Origin: Diplolepis rosae
Lineage: Eukaryota; Arthropoda; Insecta; Hymenoptera; Diplolepididae
Direction of reading: 5' to 3'
DNA length: 64,000 nt
Assembly (NCBI GenBank): GCA_030998225.1
Contig: JAPYXD010000262.1
Coordinates: 1,302,001 to 1,366,000, forward strand
The notes beneath the pieces are model-generated. The model did no database searches and was not told the DNA's origin. It was given only the letters and a program-made list of their open reading frames with translations. Shown here piece after piece: positions 43,795 to 54,367 of the stretch. Position numbers and translations under genes: made by a program. The first letter of the stretch is position 1, and each line of letters opens with the position of its first letter.

Positions 43795-44399
43795 TAGTTC
43801 ATCGGGAGGGCGCCACTAAAATTTCATGTTACACGGAGTCTTATGAGAGTTGGAACCCCCTGGTCTCCTTAAGGTAGTCTGGTAGTGGGAAGGAGGGTGA
43901 TTAAGTGCTCTATTTTATTTCATATATCGATAGATTAGACCTCTCCCGATCGAAAAGTCCTCTGCCATTTTGGGCCTTACCGTATTAAATTTTGAATTAT
44001 CACGTCTCGAAATATGGAATTTTAACACGGGCTCTTATAGAAAGTCATTTCGCGGGCTCATAATATCACGAATTTGCGAAAAATCTTCTGGTGGGGGTGT
44101 TGCAGAAAACTATGGAACCGTTTGGAAATTCCATAAGAATATTAATTTTTCTTTGGAAATCGTATCTTACCGTATATCTCGGAAAGTTATTTCGAAATAA
44201 ACGCCAGAAAACAAGAATAAAAAAGAAGTGGAATCCATATTTTCAGCTGACGATAATACTATAGTTGTCATCTCGTCGGGTGTCCGCGGTTGGATCCCGA
44301 GTGATTGGCGCAGCGCGAAGATTGTCGAAGTTCACAGAAAGAAATACTCCGAGAGTCAAAAAAAGATTTTAAATTAATGGGAAACATTATTTTTTCAAG
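43795..44399. other. No gene recognised; one TTAA-type repeat end
   Basis: TTAAGGTAGTCTGGTAGTGG at 43869 looks like the left end of another TTAA element, but no matching right end was found. The 76-aa frame at 43970 has no known domain. Confidence 0.35.
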
Positions 44400-44697
44400 T
44401 GGTTATAGGTATTAATAGTAAATTATAACGGAAAAAAAATTTCGGATGTAGATAGATTACATTTGGTTTCGAAAACGAAAAAAAGTTCAATTTCACAAAA
44501 TATTTTGGTAATTTTTTTTCCATTATCAAAATAACCAACAGTAGTCTATCTATGTACGTTTTCATCTTCTCTACCATTTCTCAAATTTTGAAAACAAAAT
44601 TTTATGTATTTTGGACACAAACATGTAGAAACTGGACCGAATTGTTCACATGAACTTGCTACTTTTCTCAAGTATCACATGCCCTTAACGCTTTCAA
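44400..44697. mobile_element. Palindromic MITE, family D, copy 2
   Basis: TCTACCATTTCTCAAATTTT, TTTGGACACAAACATGTAGA and the terminus GTATCACATGCCC before TTAA match the right half of family D. The left half (from about 44430, GATGTAGATAGATTACATTT) is more diverged. Confidence 0.6.
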
Positions 44698-44827
44698 TAC
44701 GGCGAAAGAATCAGTTTCTGTGCGTCCCATTGCCGAGAACAGTTATTTCTGTACCAGGTGATTATTAGGATGAAGTAACTTTTCTGCCCGAAAGGCTGAA
44801 GGCATTAGAAACGCATAAACGAGTAAG

Positions 44828-45105
44828 ATTCAGAAGAATCACCGGGAATCATTCAGAATCGCCAATTGTCTAATGCGCAGTCTCGCGTGCAGGCTACACA
44901 TACGTGGAGCTGTAAAGCTGTATTGGTTCTCAGCTGACATCGCCGGTGTAGGCTGTAATATTTTTGTTTGGTCGAGAATTGAGGGAATCAATTAAGGATG
45001 AAAAAAGAATCAGCTGGACTCAGGCGGAATCAACAGGAATCAATCGTAATGATGCAGTTCAATGCGCGCAACTGTCGGAATGATCCCTGTGATTCTTCTG
45101 AGGTT
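44828..45105. mobile_element. Inverted-repeat element X rich in GAATCA words
   Basis: CAGAAGAATCACCGGGAATC at the left is mirrored by GATCCCTGTGATTCTTCTG at the right; the interior has AATCAGCTGG, GAATCAACAGGAATCAATCG. The word style resembles element L but the ends differ. Confidence 0.5.
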
Positions 45106-45267
45106 GGATTCGATTCTTTTCTTTTCAAAATTGACAGAATCAAATCGGATCATGCTTTAAGTGCTCTGAAATTGTGTTTTTTATTCAAATTATCGAGCGT
45201 AGTTTTAGAGCATATGCCACTAGCATTTGTTTATAATTTTCATTTCTCCAACTAGCATTCTCATTAA

Positions 45268-45822
45268 AGTAGTTCGAGCAGAAACCCAGTTAGCACAAGA
45301 TTGTTCTATAATTTAGTATACTGAATTTAGGCAGTATAACAGATGTCTATGCAAAAATCTTATGGGGAGTATCCTTATTTGCCGCTATTTGTCGTATAAC
45401 TTGAAAACGCAGCACAAGATATAAAAAAAATTGACATATATAATGAAGTCATCATTAATAAATTACTTTTTTCATACTTTATGAACTTTTACAGCACTGT
45501 TTTTCAGAATTGTTTGCAGAGCACTAAAGATGATGAAGTGGCTCCAAGTGGCGGGAACCTGGATAATTTAAAGTTACCGTAAAATAAATGTCTAACTAGA
45601 AATAAATTTTTGGTGATTTCCCGAATTTCAACTATTATTCATAATCACAATCTTTTCTTGGTTATTCACTGACGTCAGACAGCCCCCAGAAAATAATAAT
45701 AAACGCGCGCGCGGTGTTACCGATCAAAAGTTGTAGAAACCTTATGAAGTTCTCTACTTTCTATTGCAGACGACATTTCAGTCGAGATTAACTTCAAAGT
45801 GACAGTGTCCGCTCGAACTACC
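45268..45822. mobile_element. TTAA-flanked inverted-repeat element
   Basis: AGTAGTTCGAGC and GCTCGAACTACC are bracketed by TTAA at 45264-45267 and 45823-45826. The interior has a (CG)n patch AACGCGCGCGCGG near 45710 and no credible ORF. Confidence 0.6.
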
Positions 45823-45835
45823 TTAAAGTTACACG

Positions 45836-46186
45836 GAGAAACTTTTTATAGCAATATATGTTTTATTTTATAATGATAATACTAAAGATTCGAAAAATTA
45901 TATGAAACTTTAGTATAGGTTATACTAAAATTTGATACAAAATCTATAGTCAATTTTTAATTAGCTAATCTAAAGTTCAGTGTTACGCTGCAAAAAATTC
46001 TCATTACGACATGTAATTAAAGCTAAAGTAAACTAAATTATTTTTAATTATTTATATAATTCTGATGGGGCAATTCCCAAAAAAATGTGAGAAGTTAATT
46101 TAATAATAATTAAATTAATTCCTGGATTATTTTTCATTACGATTGAAATTTTTGAAGTGCAAAAAATATTTGTTTTTTAAATTTGT
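45836..46186. mobile_element. Left part of a CACGGAGAAAC-ended element (family Q)
   Basis: TACACGGAGAAACTTTTTAT at 45836 matches the mirror of the right end at 53049, and inner words (AAACTTTAGTATAGGTTATA) match 52870-52910 inverted. The other end was not located, because the palindrome described next begins. Confidence 0.45.
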
Positions 46187-46213
46187 TTCTTAAACAAAGT
46201 ATTTTGTTCGTCT

Positions 46214-47042
46214 TGTTACGTCCCAGAGGACCAACCAGACTCAATTCAAATTATATAAACACTCTCTCGTTTTATTCATGAAACACAAGGTTTCATGCTA
46301 AGGGAACGGGAACAAAAGGTCACTCAAATAATTAATATATTTAGAAATAAGTTTTAACACACATATATTTTTACACAATAAGTTAAAGGACAGAAATACA
46401 ACTTTTAGCAATAGCAGAAGTTAGTAATTTTAACAGATTAAAAATTAGGAATGATATATATTTATTTGAATTTACTTGAGTATCAATTCAGCAACCAGGA
46501 CAGGAATCCTCTTCTTCTTTTCGGGTTCCTGGATGAGAAATCCAAATATTGAATAACCGAAAGAGGAGAAATGGATAGAAAAAAAAGGGATAGAATGTAA
46601 TATAAAACCTTATTGTGAATCGCGCATCATGACCCAGTTAATGAGTAGTTATTGATCCGATTAGTATTTTCCAAAATTCATAATCGGTGAGTGGTTAGGT
46701 GTTGCCTTAGCAACCTTATGGTGAATCACACATCATGGCCCAATTTGCGAATGTGCTAATGGTTATCGATCTGACTAATAATTTCTTAAAAGCTTTTGAG
46801 TTAATTAAACTTTCGATCAAAAAAACTAGTTGCTAATGGAACTGTGAGTCAAATTAATTTGTTATAATTTGTTCAACCTTTGTTAGTTATAAGATCTGCT
46901 ATTACTTAGTATAACAATGATTTATATTTTTCCAAACTGTTCACATTTTCAATACAATGATTTACTTTTTTCCAAAAACTGTTCATGCTTAATTTTATAA
47001 TACAAGTATAATATTTCTATCAATTGTCACGGGGACGTGACA
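46214..47042. mobile_element. Solo LTR, gypsy-type, with 4-bp target duplication
   Basis: It begins TGTTACGTCCC and ends GGGGACGTGACA, the TG...CA ends and short inverted termini common for Ty3/gypsy LTRs. GTCT flanks it at 46210-46213 and 47043-47046. The pre-insertion sequence survives inverted at 48135-48165 and reads GTTCGTCTAATAAAATAA on the minus strand, with a single GTCT. At 829 bp with no internal domain it is a solo LTR left by recombination. Confidence 0.88.
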
Positions 47043-47158
47043 GTCTAATAAAATAATTTTTGATTACAAATAATAGTTTTCTTAGAAAGATTTGTATCGA
47101 TCAGTTAGGGCATAAAAAGAAGAAACGAAAGACAGGATGTTGCGTTGTCAAGTGCGAC

Positions 47159-47191
47159 GTTTCGTTGGCATGGGTACGCCAAGCTCATCAG
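47159..47191 (-). ncRNA. Hammerhead-ribozyme-like core, left arm of palindrome F
   Basis: On the minus strand, CTGATGA (47191-47185) is followed by GCTTGGC, loop GTACCCAT, GCCAAC, then GAAAC. Stem II is G-C plus TTGGC/GCCAA with one bulged C. Stem III may form between GTCGC and GCAAC with a mismatch. The order and core bases match a hammerhead; cleavage is unproven. Confidence 0.45.
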
Positions 47192-47393
47192 GCTTAAACT
47201 TTATTAAAAACACAGAAAAAACTTGAAAAAACACATCTTATGAAACCAATAACAAAAATAATAAGAAAACAAACAATAATTGCCATAATAAAATTAGTTA
47301 AAATAATTTATAAATGTTTCTTATTATTTTTGTTATTGGTTTCATAAGATGTGTTTTTTCAAGTGTTTTCTGTGTTTTTAATAAAGTTTAAGC

Positions 47394-47426
47394 CTGATGA
47401 GCTTGGCGTACCCATGCCAACGAAAC
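47394..47426 (+). ncRNA. Hammerhead-ribozyme-like core, right arm of palindrome F
   Basis: It is the plus-strand counterpart of the core at 47159-47191, with identical bases: CTGATGA at 47394-47400, stem II, GAAA at 47422-47425. It is preceded by TTAATAAAGTTTAAGC. Confidence 0.45.
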
Positions 47427-47512
47427 GTCGCACTTGACAACGCAACATCCTGTCTTTCGTTTCTTCATTTTATACCCTGACTGATCGGTACAAATCTTTC
47501 AAAGAAAACTAT

Positions 47513-48118
47513 TATTTATGTGCTTCCGGCGCGTAAACTCATTTTTTCGCTACAGTTAAGAGTAGCGCAATGTTGTGTATTGTGCTACAGAGGAATGTAA
47601 TGTAAAAATTGAACTGCGGATGCACCTATAGCCATACAGTGGAACACAATCTTCTTATTCTTCTTCGTACAGCGTTAGCACCCTACTGACAAAGCCTTGT
47701 ATATTTGAACTGCGCATGCGTCTATTAAAATCCGCTACTACTACACAAGATCGATAAAATTAAAATGGCCAGGACTAGTCGCGAAATATCAAGTGTAATG
47801 ACTAGCGCCGCAAACAACTACAGTACTAGATTAGATTCGAGTGTACGCATAAAAACTCGTATACGCACCGAAGTCACATAAAATAGAATACGTGCCAATG
47901 CACACAACTCGGGAAATTACGAGACTCGCGACAATGCTCGCAGGACTGATCGCGCCTCGGATTCGTCTCGGCTTTGCCTCAGCTACGTCTCGGATTCGTC
48001 TCGGCCTTGCTTCAGCTACGTCTCGGCTACGCCTCGACTACGCCTTGGCTTCGATCTCCTGCGAGCATTGTCGCTCGTCGCGTAATAAACCTCATTGTGC
48101 GCCTAGGCACGTAATATA
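47513..48118 (-). mobile_element. Family E element with 12-bp minisatellite, full copy
   Basis: It begins ATGTGCTTCCGGCGCG and ends GGCACGTAATATAG. The minisatellite (47950-48050) alternates CGGATTCGTCTCGGCTTTGC-type units and is bracketed by GCGACAATGCTCGCAGGA and its mirror. The remainder has TACAGCGTTAGCACC and ACTGCGCATGCGT words shared with 50400-50728. It is inserted in the right arm of palindrome W. No ORF is credible. Confidence 0.75.
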
Positions 48119-48455
48119 GTATTGTAGTCAAAAATTATTTTATTAGACGAACAAAATACTTTGTTTAAGAAACAAAACTTGTTTTGGTTACATCGAATTG
48201 TTTTCTCAGTAAGGTTTATTGAGTACAAGAAATAAACAGAGTAATGTGAAATAACTTGTGAGAGATAAATACAAACTATTTGATGTAAAAAAAATTCAAT
48301 TAAAAGGCTATAACATTTATAATTCAATGTGACATTTAATTTTTTTGAGAAAATTTAAAAATAATATAGTTTTAAATGACTTACTCTGCAATATAGAATC
48401 TCAAAATCTTCGAAGCACGTTCATCTGAAATACACTGTTTATAGTGTTATTAATA

Positions 48456-48625
48456 CACTGAGAATAAAATGCTGTAGAATCAACAGCATTTCTGCCAAAA
48501 GCATGTTTATCCTGGATTCAAATTAACATAATACATTTATTGGTTCTTGTAGTATATTTTTATGAATTAATTAAACATGCTTTTAGCAGAAATGCTATTA
48601 GAATCAATAGCATTTTTTCTTGGTG
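48456..48625. mobile_element. Palindromic TA-flanked MITE S
   Basis: CACTGAGAATAAAATGCTGT, then AATCAACAGCATTTCTGCCA and AAAGCATGTTTA, are mirrored at the right, ending TTCTTGGTG. TA lies outside both ends. Tc1/mariner-type by target site. Confidence 0.75.
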
Positions 48626-48941
48626 TATAAATGTATAAAAGCAGAAAGAAGATATGTATACATATACATGTATATATATAATAGGTTTGTAATAACTTAT
48701 TATTTTTCTAATTAAAGCAATTTAATCCCCGTTTATAACATTTCAATAGCAATTACTTTTTAAACAATTTTTATTATTACATAACATAATTCTTATTTAC
48801 ATTTACGATATTAAATTATATTAATGTATTTATATTTACTGTAATAAAATATGATAAAACAAAGTTTCTTCGCCTTTATTTATTTATATATTTATTATAT
48901 AACGAAACGCACATAAAAGAACCGCAGTATAAAAGTTTTTA

Positions 48942-49196
48942 CACGGAAAAATTTAATCGCTTAAAATTTAAGTTACATTCGAAGACTCTTGGACATAGAT
49001 TTTTATAAGATGCAGTGACAGAAAATTTCAGTTACTTTTAATTCAATAACAGAAGTTCATTAAATAGTAGAAAAATTGAACACTATACATATTTAATGAA
49101 AGTCAGTGAAATTTTCTGCAACAGCGTCTTATAAATCTCTATGTCCAAGAGTCTTCAAAAGTAACCAAAATTTTAAGCGACTAATTTTTTCTGTGT
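48942..49196. mobile_element. Palindromic TA-flanked MITE R
   Basis: CACGGAAAAATTTAATCGCT and CGAAGACTCTTGGACATAGA are mirrored as CTATGTCCAAGAGTCTTC and AGCGACTAATTTTTTCTGTG. There is no coding content. Confidence 0.75.
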
Positions 49197-49204
49197 TACT
49201 TTGA

Positions 49205-49921
49205 ATATAGTGTTACATAGCTACAGGATAACAAAATAAAAGTTTAATAATTTAAAAGAATCCAATTTTCAAGCAAATAAAGGAAATTAAAAGAAATGTT
49301 ATCTTTTGTATTTTACGAGACTTATTTATTTATTTATTTCATTTTTAACTTTTATTTTGTCACACTGAAAGTTCCACTTCTATACAATCACATACAACTT
49401 ATTCTTAACTATTCCACAATTTAAGTAATAATTAGGAGTCTGTGGAAAACTGGAAAGACTGATTAAAAGTCAAACCACCAAGTAATCTAACAGTTTCAGA
49501 TCAAAAACTTATTTCTATTTAAAAGTTGATTGCTTGGCCCATTTAATTGTTAACATTTTAATTCATGAAATTCTCACTTCAGATAACAGAATAAATTTAC
49601 TAAAGGCTTTTGAACTTTCTGCATGAAAAGCTCGACTTAATTTAAGCTAAAAAAATGTAAACAAATATAAAATGTATGGAATGAATTATTTCAAGGGGCT
49701 TTGGATCGACGCGAACAATAATGAATGAAAACTAACCTACTTTCAACTTACTTTTTCATTTATCGTTGTGGAAATACAAATTAGATCATTTGATCTATTA
49801 CTGTCTTTATACCCCGTACTATAATTTATACTTTCTTCGCAGAAAGAAATCTAATTTTTTCGTCTATCTCTTAAAGCCTATGAGAAAACGAAAAGCAATG
49901 AAAAATTCATACTTGACTTGA
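49205..49921. other. AT-rich interval, no gene seen
   Basis: It contains a short (TTTA)n run near 49322-49340. No palindrome, coding frame or RNA gene was recognised. Confidence 0.4.
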
Positions 49922-49925
49922 TTAA

Positions 49926-50829
49926 GGTCATGTGATAATTACAAAATTAACAAATGTTATTGATTTTAAGTTTCTACATGTTTGTGTGCAAAATAAATTG
50001 AATTTTGTATTGAAGATTTGGAAAATGGTAGAGAAGATAAAAACAGGCGTAGACAGACAACTTTTGATTTGGAAAATTAAAAAAAGTTCAATTTTACAAA
50101 ATCTATCAAACATTTTTTTTAATCATTCAAACCAAATGTCCGATTCCAACTTCTCTGCCATTCGCCAAATTTTCAAATAGTATATTATGTGCCTAGGCAC
50201 ACAATGAGGGTGATTGCGTGACGAGCGACAATGCTCGCAGGAGATCGAAGCCAAGGCGTAGCCGAGACGTAGCTGAGGCAAAGCCGAGACGAAGTCGAGA
50301 CAAAGCCGAGACGAATCCGAGGCGCGATCAGTCCTGCGAGCATTGTCGCGAGTCTCGCAATGTCCCGAATTGTGTGCATTGGCACATATTCTATTTTATG
50401 TGACTGTGGTGCGGATACGAGTTTTTATGCGTACATTGGAATCTAATCTAGTACTTATTGTAGTTGTTTGCTGCGCTAGTTGTACGAAGCAGGCGCAAAT
50501 TGGCGACTAGTCCCGGCCATTTTGATTTTATCGGTCTTGTGTAGTAGTCAGTGCTAACGCTGTACGGAGAAGAAGTGAGAAGAAAAAGAATAAGAAATAG
50601 ATTGCGTTCCGCTGTAAGACTATAATGCGCATGCGCAGTTTAATTTCTACATTGTATTCCTCTGTAACGGAATATACAACATTGCTTTACTCTCAGCTGT
50701 AACGGAAAAACGAGTTTCCGCGGCTGAGGCACATAAACAAAATTTAATGTATTTTAAACGTAAACATTTAGAAACTAAACTAATTTGTTCACATGAACTT
50801 GCTACTTTTCTTAACTATCACATGCCCTT
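49926..50829. mobile_element. Family D MITE, copy 3, split by a family E element
   Basis: The left part 49926-50178 (GGTCATGTGATA, TTTCTACATGTTTGTGTGCA, GTAGAGAAGATAAAAACAGG) and right part 50729-50829 (ACAAAATTTAATGTATTTTA to TATCACATGCCC) match family D. The left end follows TTAA; the right end reads TTGA. Confidence 0.65.
50179..50728 (+). mobile_element. Family E element with 12-bp minisatellite, full copy inside family D
   Basis: It starts ATTATGTGCCTAGGCACA and ends GCGGCTGAGGCACATAA. The minisatellite at 50250-50330 is about seven degenerate 12-bp units of the type GAGACGAAGCCG, bracketed by GCGACAATGCTCGCAGGA and its mirror TCCTGCGAGCATTGTCGC. It is colinear with the minus-strand copy at 47513-48118. 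Confidence 0.75.
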
Positions 50830-51036
50830 GAGTCAAAGAAAAATGTTTTAATGTGATTATGAAACTGAAATAATAATTCTAGTATTCAAAATGGCTAAAC
50901 TAATAACCACATTAATCAAGTGAATTTATTAGTTTTCATATTTTTATTTCGGAAATAATTATTATTTCTCATTGAAATTTTGGGAAATTATGAAGGATCT
51001 ACATAGCCCAGTACCGTGACAGTCAAGCGTTTGACT

Positions 51037-51319
51037 CATGGAGAATAGTCATAAGGAGACGAAACTCTTATGCATGAACTTCACAAAAGTTGAGCATCTG
51101 TTTGTTTAAAGTAAATGCGAAATTGTAAACGAAATTTCCGGGTGCGCGCGTATCTGTACTCTCTATATCTAAATTAGTGAAAAGTGAGACACTAATTCCA
51201 GATATGGAGAGTATAGATACGTGTGTCCCTCTCCAGAAATTTGTGTGCTATTATTTACTTCCGACAAAAGTGTTTATTTTCAGATTTTTATTTTGGTTTC
51301 CTTATATCTATTTTCCATG
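51037..51319. mobile_element. P-like inverted-repeat MITE, diverged
   Basis: CATGGAGAATAGTCATAAGG then AGACGAAACTCTTATG is mirrored at 51285-51319 (TTTTGGTTTCCTTATATCTA to TTCCATG). An inner palindrome pairs GTACTCTCTATATCT with AGATATGGAGAGTA. It shares the CATGGAGNNTAG...ATAAGGAGAC ends of family B. Confidence 0.65.
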
Positions 51320-51677
51320 GTCTAGGTATTAGGCTGAAAATCAGCTTTGCTTTTGAGCAGTGGACATAATGCTCATTTTTCAGACTACTTGTCACTCAGG
51401 GTGTAAAATTACTTTCTGCAAAACGGCCTTTTAGAGGATAATTTCTAAAATGAGAAACATATGGAATTTTTTCCATTAAATAAAAAACAAAAGAAATAAG
51501 AATCTCAAAAAACAAAAGAAATAAGAATCTCAAAAACAAAAAAGTAATTTCTTCTTAATTTCACGTCTTAGAAATTTCTTTTGTGAATAAATATTCACAG
51601 AATATACACGGAGAAATCTTCCATTGTATTTTTTTTTTAAATCAGCCTATATTTCACTATCTTCATTTAGCAATATA

Positions 51678-53049
51678 CACAGAGAACCCAAAGTTTATAT
51701 AGAATTTTTGCTAAGCTACATTTCAATTAAACAAAAAACGTGTGGTAGTGAGAATTTTTCGCAGTGGAATACTGAACTTTGAGAAAATTATATGATAATT
51801 TACACTACCGTCGGAAATTGTGCGCACGGTGCTTGTGAGCGCTATTAAAACTCACTGCTGACTTTGAACCACGATATCTCAGTGAAAAAAAGAGATAGGG
51901 CGTTTTTGAAAAAAAAACAGTTGGAAAGCTTATAAAATTCCACGTCTAGTGATGCTCAACAAATATTTTTTTGACCTTCTGAAAATAATACAGCACGTGA
52001 GGAGTTAAAAAAAAAATTCAAGACTTTCTCAAATTCTTTACCTCAACTTCAACTGTTAGCATGACCTAGGGAAAATTTTTCCAAAATCTGAAAATTATAC
52101 GACATAGAGTCTGAAATCTTATCTTTAATTTAAGCCAAGAAAACTTCAAAAATATTCATGGGTACCCGAGATACGATTAAAAATGTTCAATCGTATTTGA
52201 GTTGAATTTTAATCGACGATCACGGTTCTCGGCCGGTTTGTTGCTCGCCTCCTTCGTTGAGGCAGGACCGAATAGGCCACGCACAAAGGTGGCGCTTAAT
52301 TGGAGAATTCGTTAATATGGGGATGATATTGGATTTAAATAATTTTAAATAATGACAAATAACAATAAATATTTTTTTAAATTTAGAATAATTAGAAATA
52401 AAAATTACTAATGAACAGAATAAAAAATACATATAAGAGGGCTCCACTTAAGCGCCACTTTTGTGTGTGGCCATTTCAACCAGATACGATTAAACATTTT
52501 TAATCGTATCTCGAGTACCCATGAATATTTTTGAAGTTTTCTTGGCTTAAATTAAAGATAAGATTTCAGACTCTATCTCGTATAATTTTCAGATGCTAAA
52601 AAAATTTTCCCTAGGTCATGCTAAAAGTTGAAGTTGAGGTAGAGAATTTGAGAAAATCTTGAATTTTTTTTTCAACTCCCCACGTACTGTATTATTTTCA
52701 GAAAGTGAAAAAAATATTTGTTGAGCATCACTAGACGTGAAATTTCATAAGTTTTCCAACTGTATTTTTAAAAATGCTCTATCTCTTCTTTTCGCCGAGA
52801 TATCGTGGTTCAAAGTCAGCAGTGACTTTGAACAGTCACAATTTCCGACGGTAGTGTAGTTTAGGCTGTATCGAACTTTACTATAACCTATACTAAATTT
52901 TCATATAATTTTTAGCATTTGGATTGCAAAAAATTTCTAGTTCGCTGGGTATAATTACTATTTTACCTCGATTTCAACTAAATTCCTATTATTTTTTATA
53001 ATTATCCCTATCAAATATAACATATACTGATATAAAAAGTTTCTCCGTG
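51678..53049. mobile_element. TA-flanked inverted-repeat element, family Q, host of a foldback
   Basis: The left end CACAGAGAACCCAAAGTTTA and right end (mirror of CACGGAGAAACTTTTTATAT) follow TA. AAAATTATATGATAATTTA on the left pairs with words at 52900-52920. It is interrupted by the foldback at 51803-52856. An additional orphan left end (ACACGGAGAAATCTTCC) lies at 51607. Confidence 0.5.
51803..52856. mobile_element. 1.05-kb TA-flanked foldback element
   Basis: CACTACCGTCGGAAATTGTG is mirrored at 52856, with TA at 51801-51802 and 52857-52858. Arms of about 400 bp pair through TCACTGCTGACTTTGAACCA, ATATCTCAG, TAGTGATGCTCAACAAATAT and ATGGGTACCCGAGATACGAT; the centre (52200-52480) is unpaired. 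Confidence 0.85.
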
Positions 53050-53076
53050 TAGGGATATAAGGAAACTTTGGTGCTG

Positions 53077-54248
53077 CACTGTTAAAAATGTTAGTGATTT
53101 TACAATACATTACAGTACAAATTGTAATGTAAAATTACAATCGGAGTATTGTAAAGTGAAATTACAATAATTTTAATGTAATTCTAAGTGAAATTCGGAA
53201 TTACAATACGCGTATTGTGAATTTGAAAGTTGTGTAACGCTGCTGCGGAGTGTCGCTACCGTCGGACATCGTGGGTTGTCAGTGCGTTTCGCTTTTGGTT
53301 TCTCACTAAGGAACCGTTGAAAATCTTTAACTGAGATTTGGAAGCGACGTACACGGCACGTTTAATTTATTCAACTGGATAGGCAGTTCCTATCAAGAAA
53401 TTTTCCTGAATTTTTGTCTCATTCTGCTTCAAGACGAAAGATAGTCGATGCCATGCGATAACCTCAAATTCAATTAGTGGTTAACTCTCTCTCGGGTAAA
53501 GTACAATTATTTTAAATATATGCTTATTCTTATTCAGAAAATTCCAATTTTAATCCTCGTTCAATTAGATTCAAAAAATGTATTCCTTTTTAAATTCCGA
53601 ACTTGTAAATGATAATTCTTTTTAAATTTGTTACGAATTTAAAGTACATTTTAAAATTTGTATATTTGATTTTAAAGTCGAACAAGTGAAACTAATAAAT
53701 TTGAAAATAGATATCTCTATTGCTTTAATGAATTAAAATTAAAATAGAAAAACTAAATATGTGTAAAACTTGGAAACATATTTACGATTGGAAAAAAATT
53801 TTACAGTTAGGTGAGTACTAAAAATGATTCTGTTGAACACACTTTGAGTCCGACTCATATTATATAAATATTATCTTCCACAAATATAGTCTGTTGTAGG
53901 AAAAAAATGTATTATTGCCGATACTGTGATGTTAAGACACCATCCCTAAAACAGCATTTATAACATCAACAATTTCGTATGCATGTTTCTCGAAATTTAT
54001 TACAATAAATGTAATGGAAGTTTATTACCAAAACGCAGTGCAATTTCACAATACATTTATATTAAAATTACAATACATATGCTGCAATGTACATTTTTTG
54101 GATGTTATGAAATTACAATACATTTGTAGTAATTTTACAACACTGTACTTCAAAGATACATTTTGATGTATTGTAAAATTACATTGCATTTTGGTAATAA
54201 ACTTCCATTACATTTATTGTAAAATTACACTTGAAATTTTTAACAGTG
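53077..54248. mobile_element. Inverted-repeat element N rich in ACAATACAT words
   Basis: CACTGTTAAAAATGTTAGTG is mirrored by CAAGTGTAATTTTACA...TTTTTAACAGTG at 54248. Near both ends ATTTTACAATACATT-type words repeat. 53220-53480 is a more balanced central patch without a credible ORF. Confidence 0.65.
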
Positions 54249-54269
54249 TATTTACTACTCTTCTAAACG

Positions 54270-54338
54270 CTGCAGGATTCGAATCCTACCAAACTACTAC
54301 ATAAGCTAACGCTTTTAACCACTCGGCCATCCCGACGT
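54270..54338 (-). tRNA. tRNA-like (class II Ser/Leu-like) pseudogene or SINE head
   Basis: On the minus strand, GTCGGGATGGCCGAGTGGTT is a strong A-box start of Ser/Leu tRNAs and GGATTCGAATCC a perfect B box with a 5-bp T stem. The 3' acceptor strand does not pair with GTCGGGA (it reads GCAGCG...), and the anticodon stem is poor. I read it as a tRNA pseudogene or retroposon head, not a functional tRNA. Confidence 0.5.
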
Positions 54339-54367
54339 ATGGGATACAATGTGAACATTTTGGTTAA

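Larger units (their letters stand above)
47082..47512. repeat. Inner palindrome F with two opposed hammerhead-like cores
   Basis: The arms are about 190 bp: AGATTTGTATCGATCAGTTA, AAACGAAAGACAGGATGTTG, GACGTTTCGTTGGCATGGGT and AAACACATCTTATGAAACCA each return inverted. The loop is about 60 bp and AT-rich. The arm ends look like a retroelement 3' end joined head to head. Confidence 0.85.
46187..48180. repeat. Large palindrome W, both arms interrupted
   Basis: The outer word GTTTCTTAAACAAAGTATTT plus TGTTCGTCTAATAAAATAA occurs at 46187-46213 with 47043-47057, and inverted at 48132-48176. The arms continue through AATAATAGTTTTCTTNGAAA and the 47.1-47.5-kb hairpin. The left arm is split by the solo LTR, the right arm by a family E element. 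Each arm is the uninterrupted reference for the other. Confidence 0.8.

Noticed and set aside
48650..48685. TATACATATACATG tract as a possible promoter
   Set aside because: Simple AT-rich microsatellite-like sequence with no gene beside it.
50250..50340. Short regularly repeated units flanked by inverted words, at first glance CRISPR-like
   Set aside because: Units are only 12 bp, contiguous, with no unique spacers. The context is an insect transposon, so it is a minisatellite.
54270..54338. A functional tRNA-Ser or tRNA-Leu gene
   Set aside because: The A and B boxes are good, but the 3' acceptor strand does not pair with the 5' strand and the anticodon arm is not closed.
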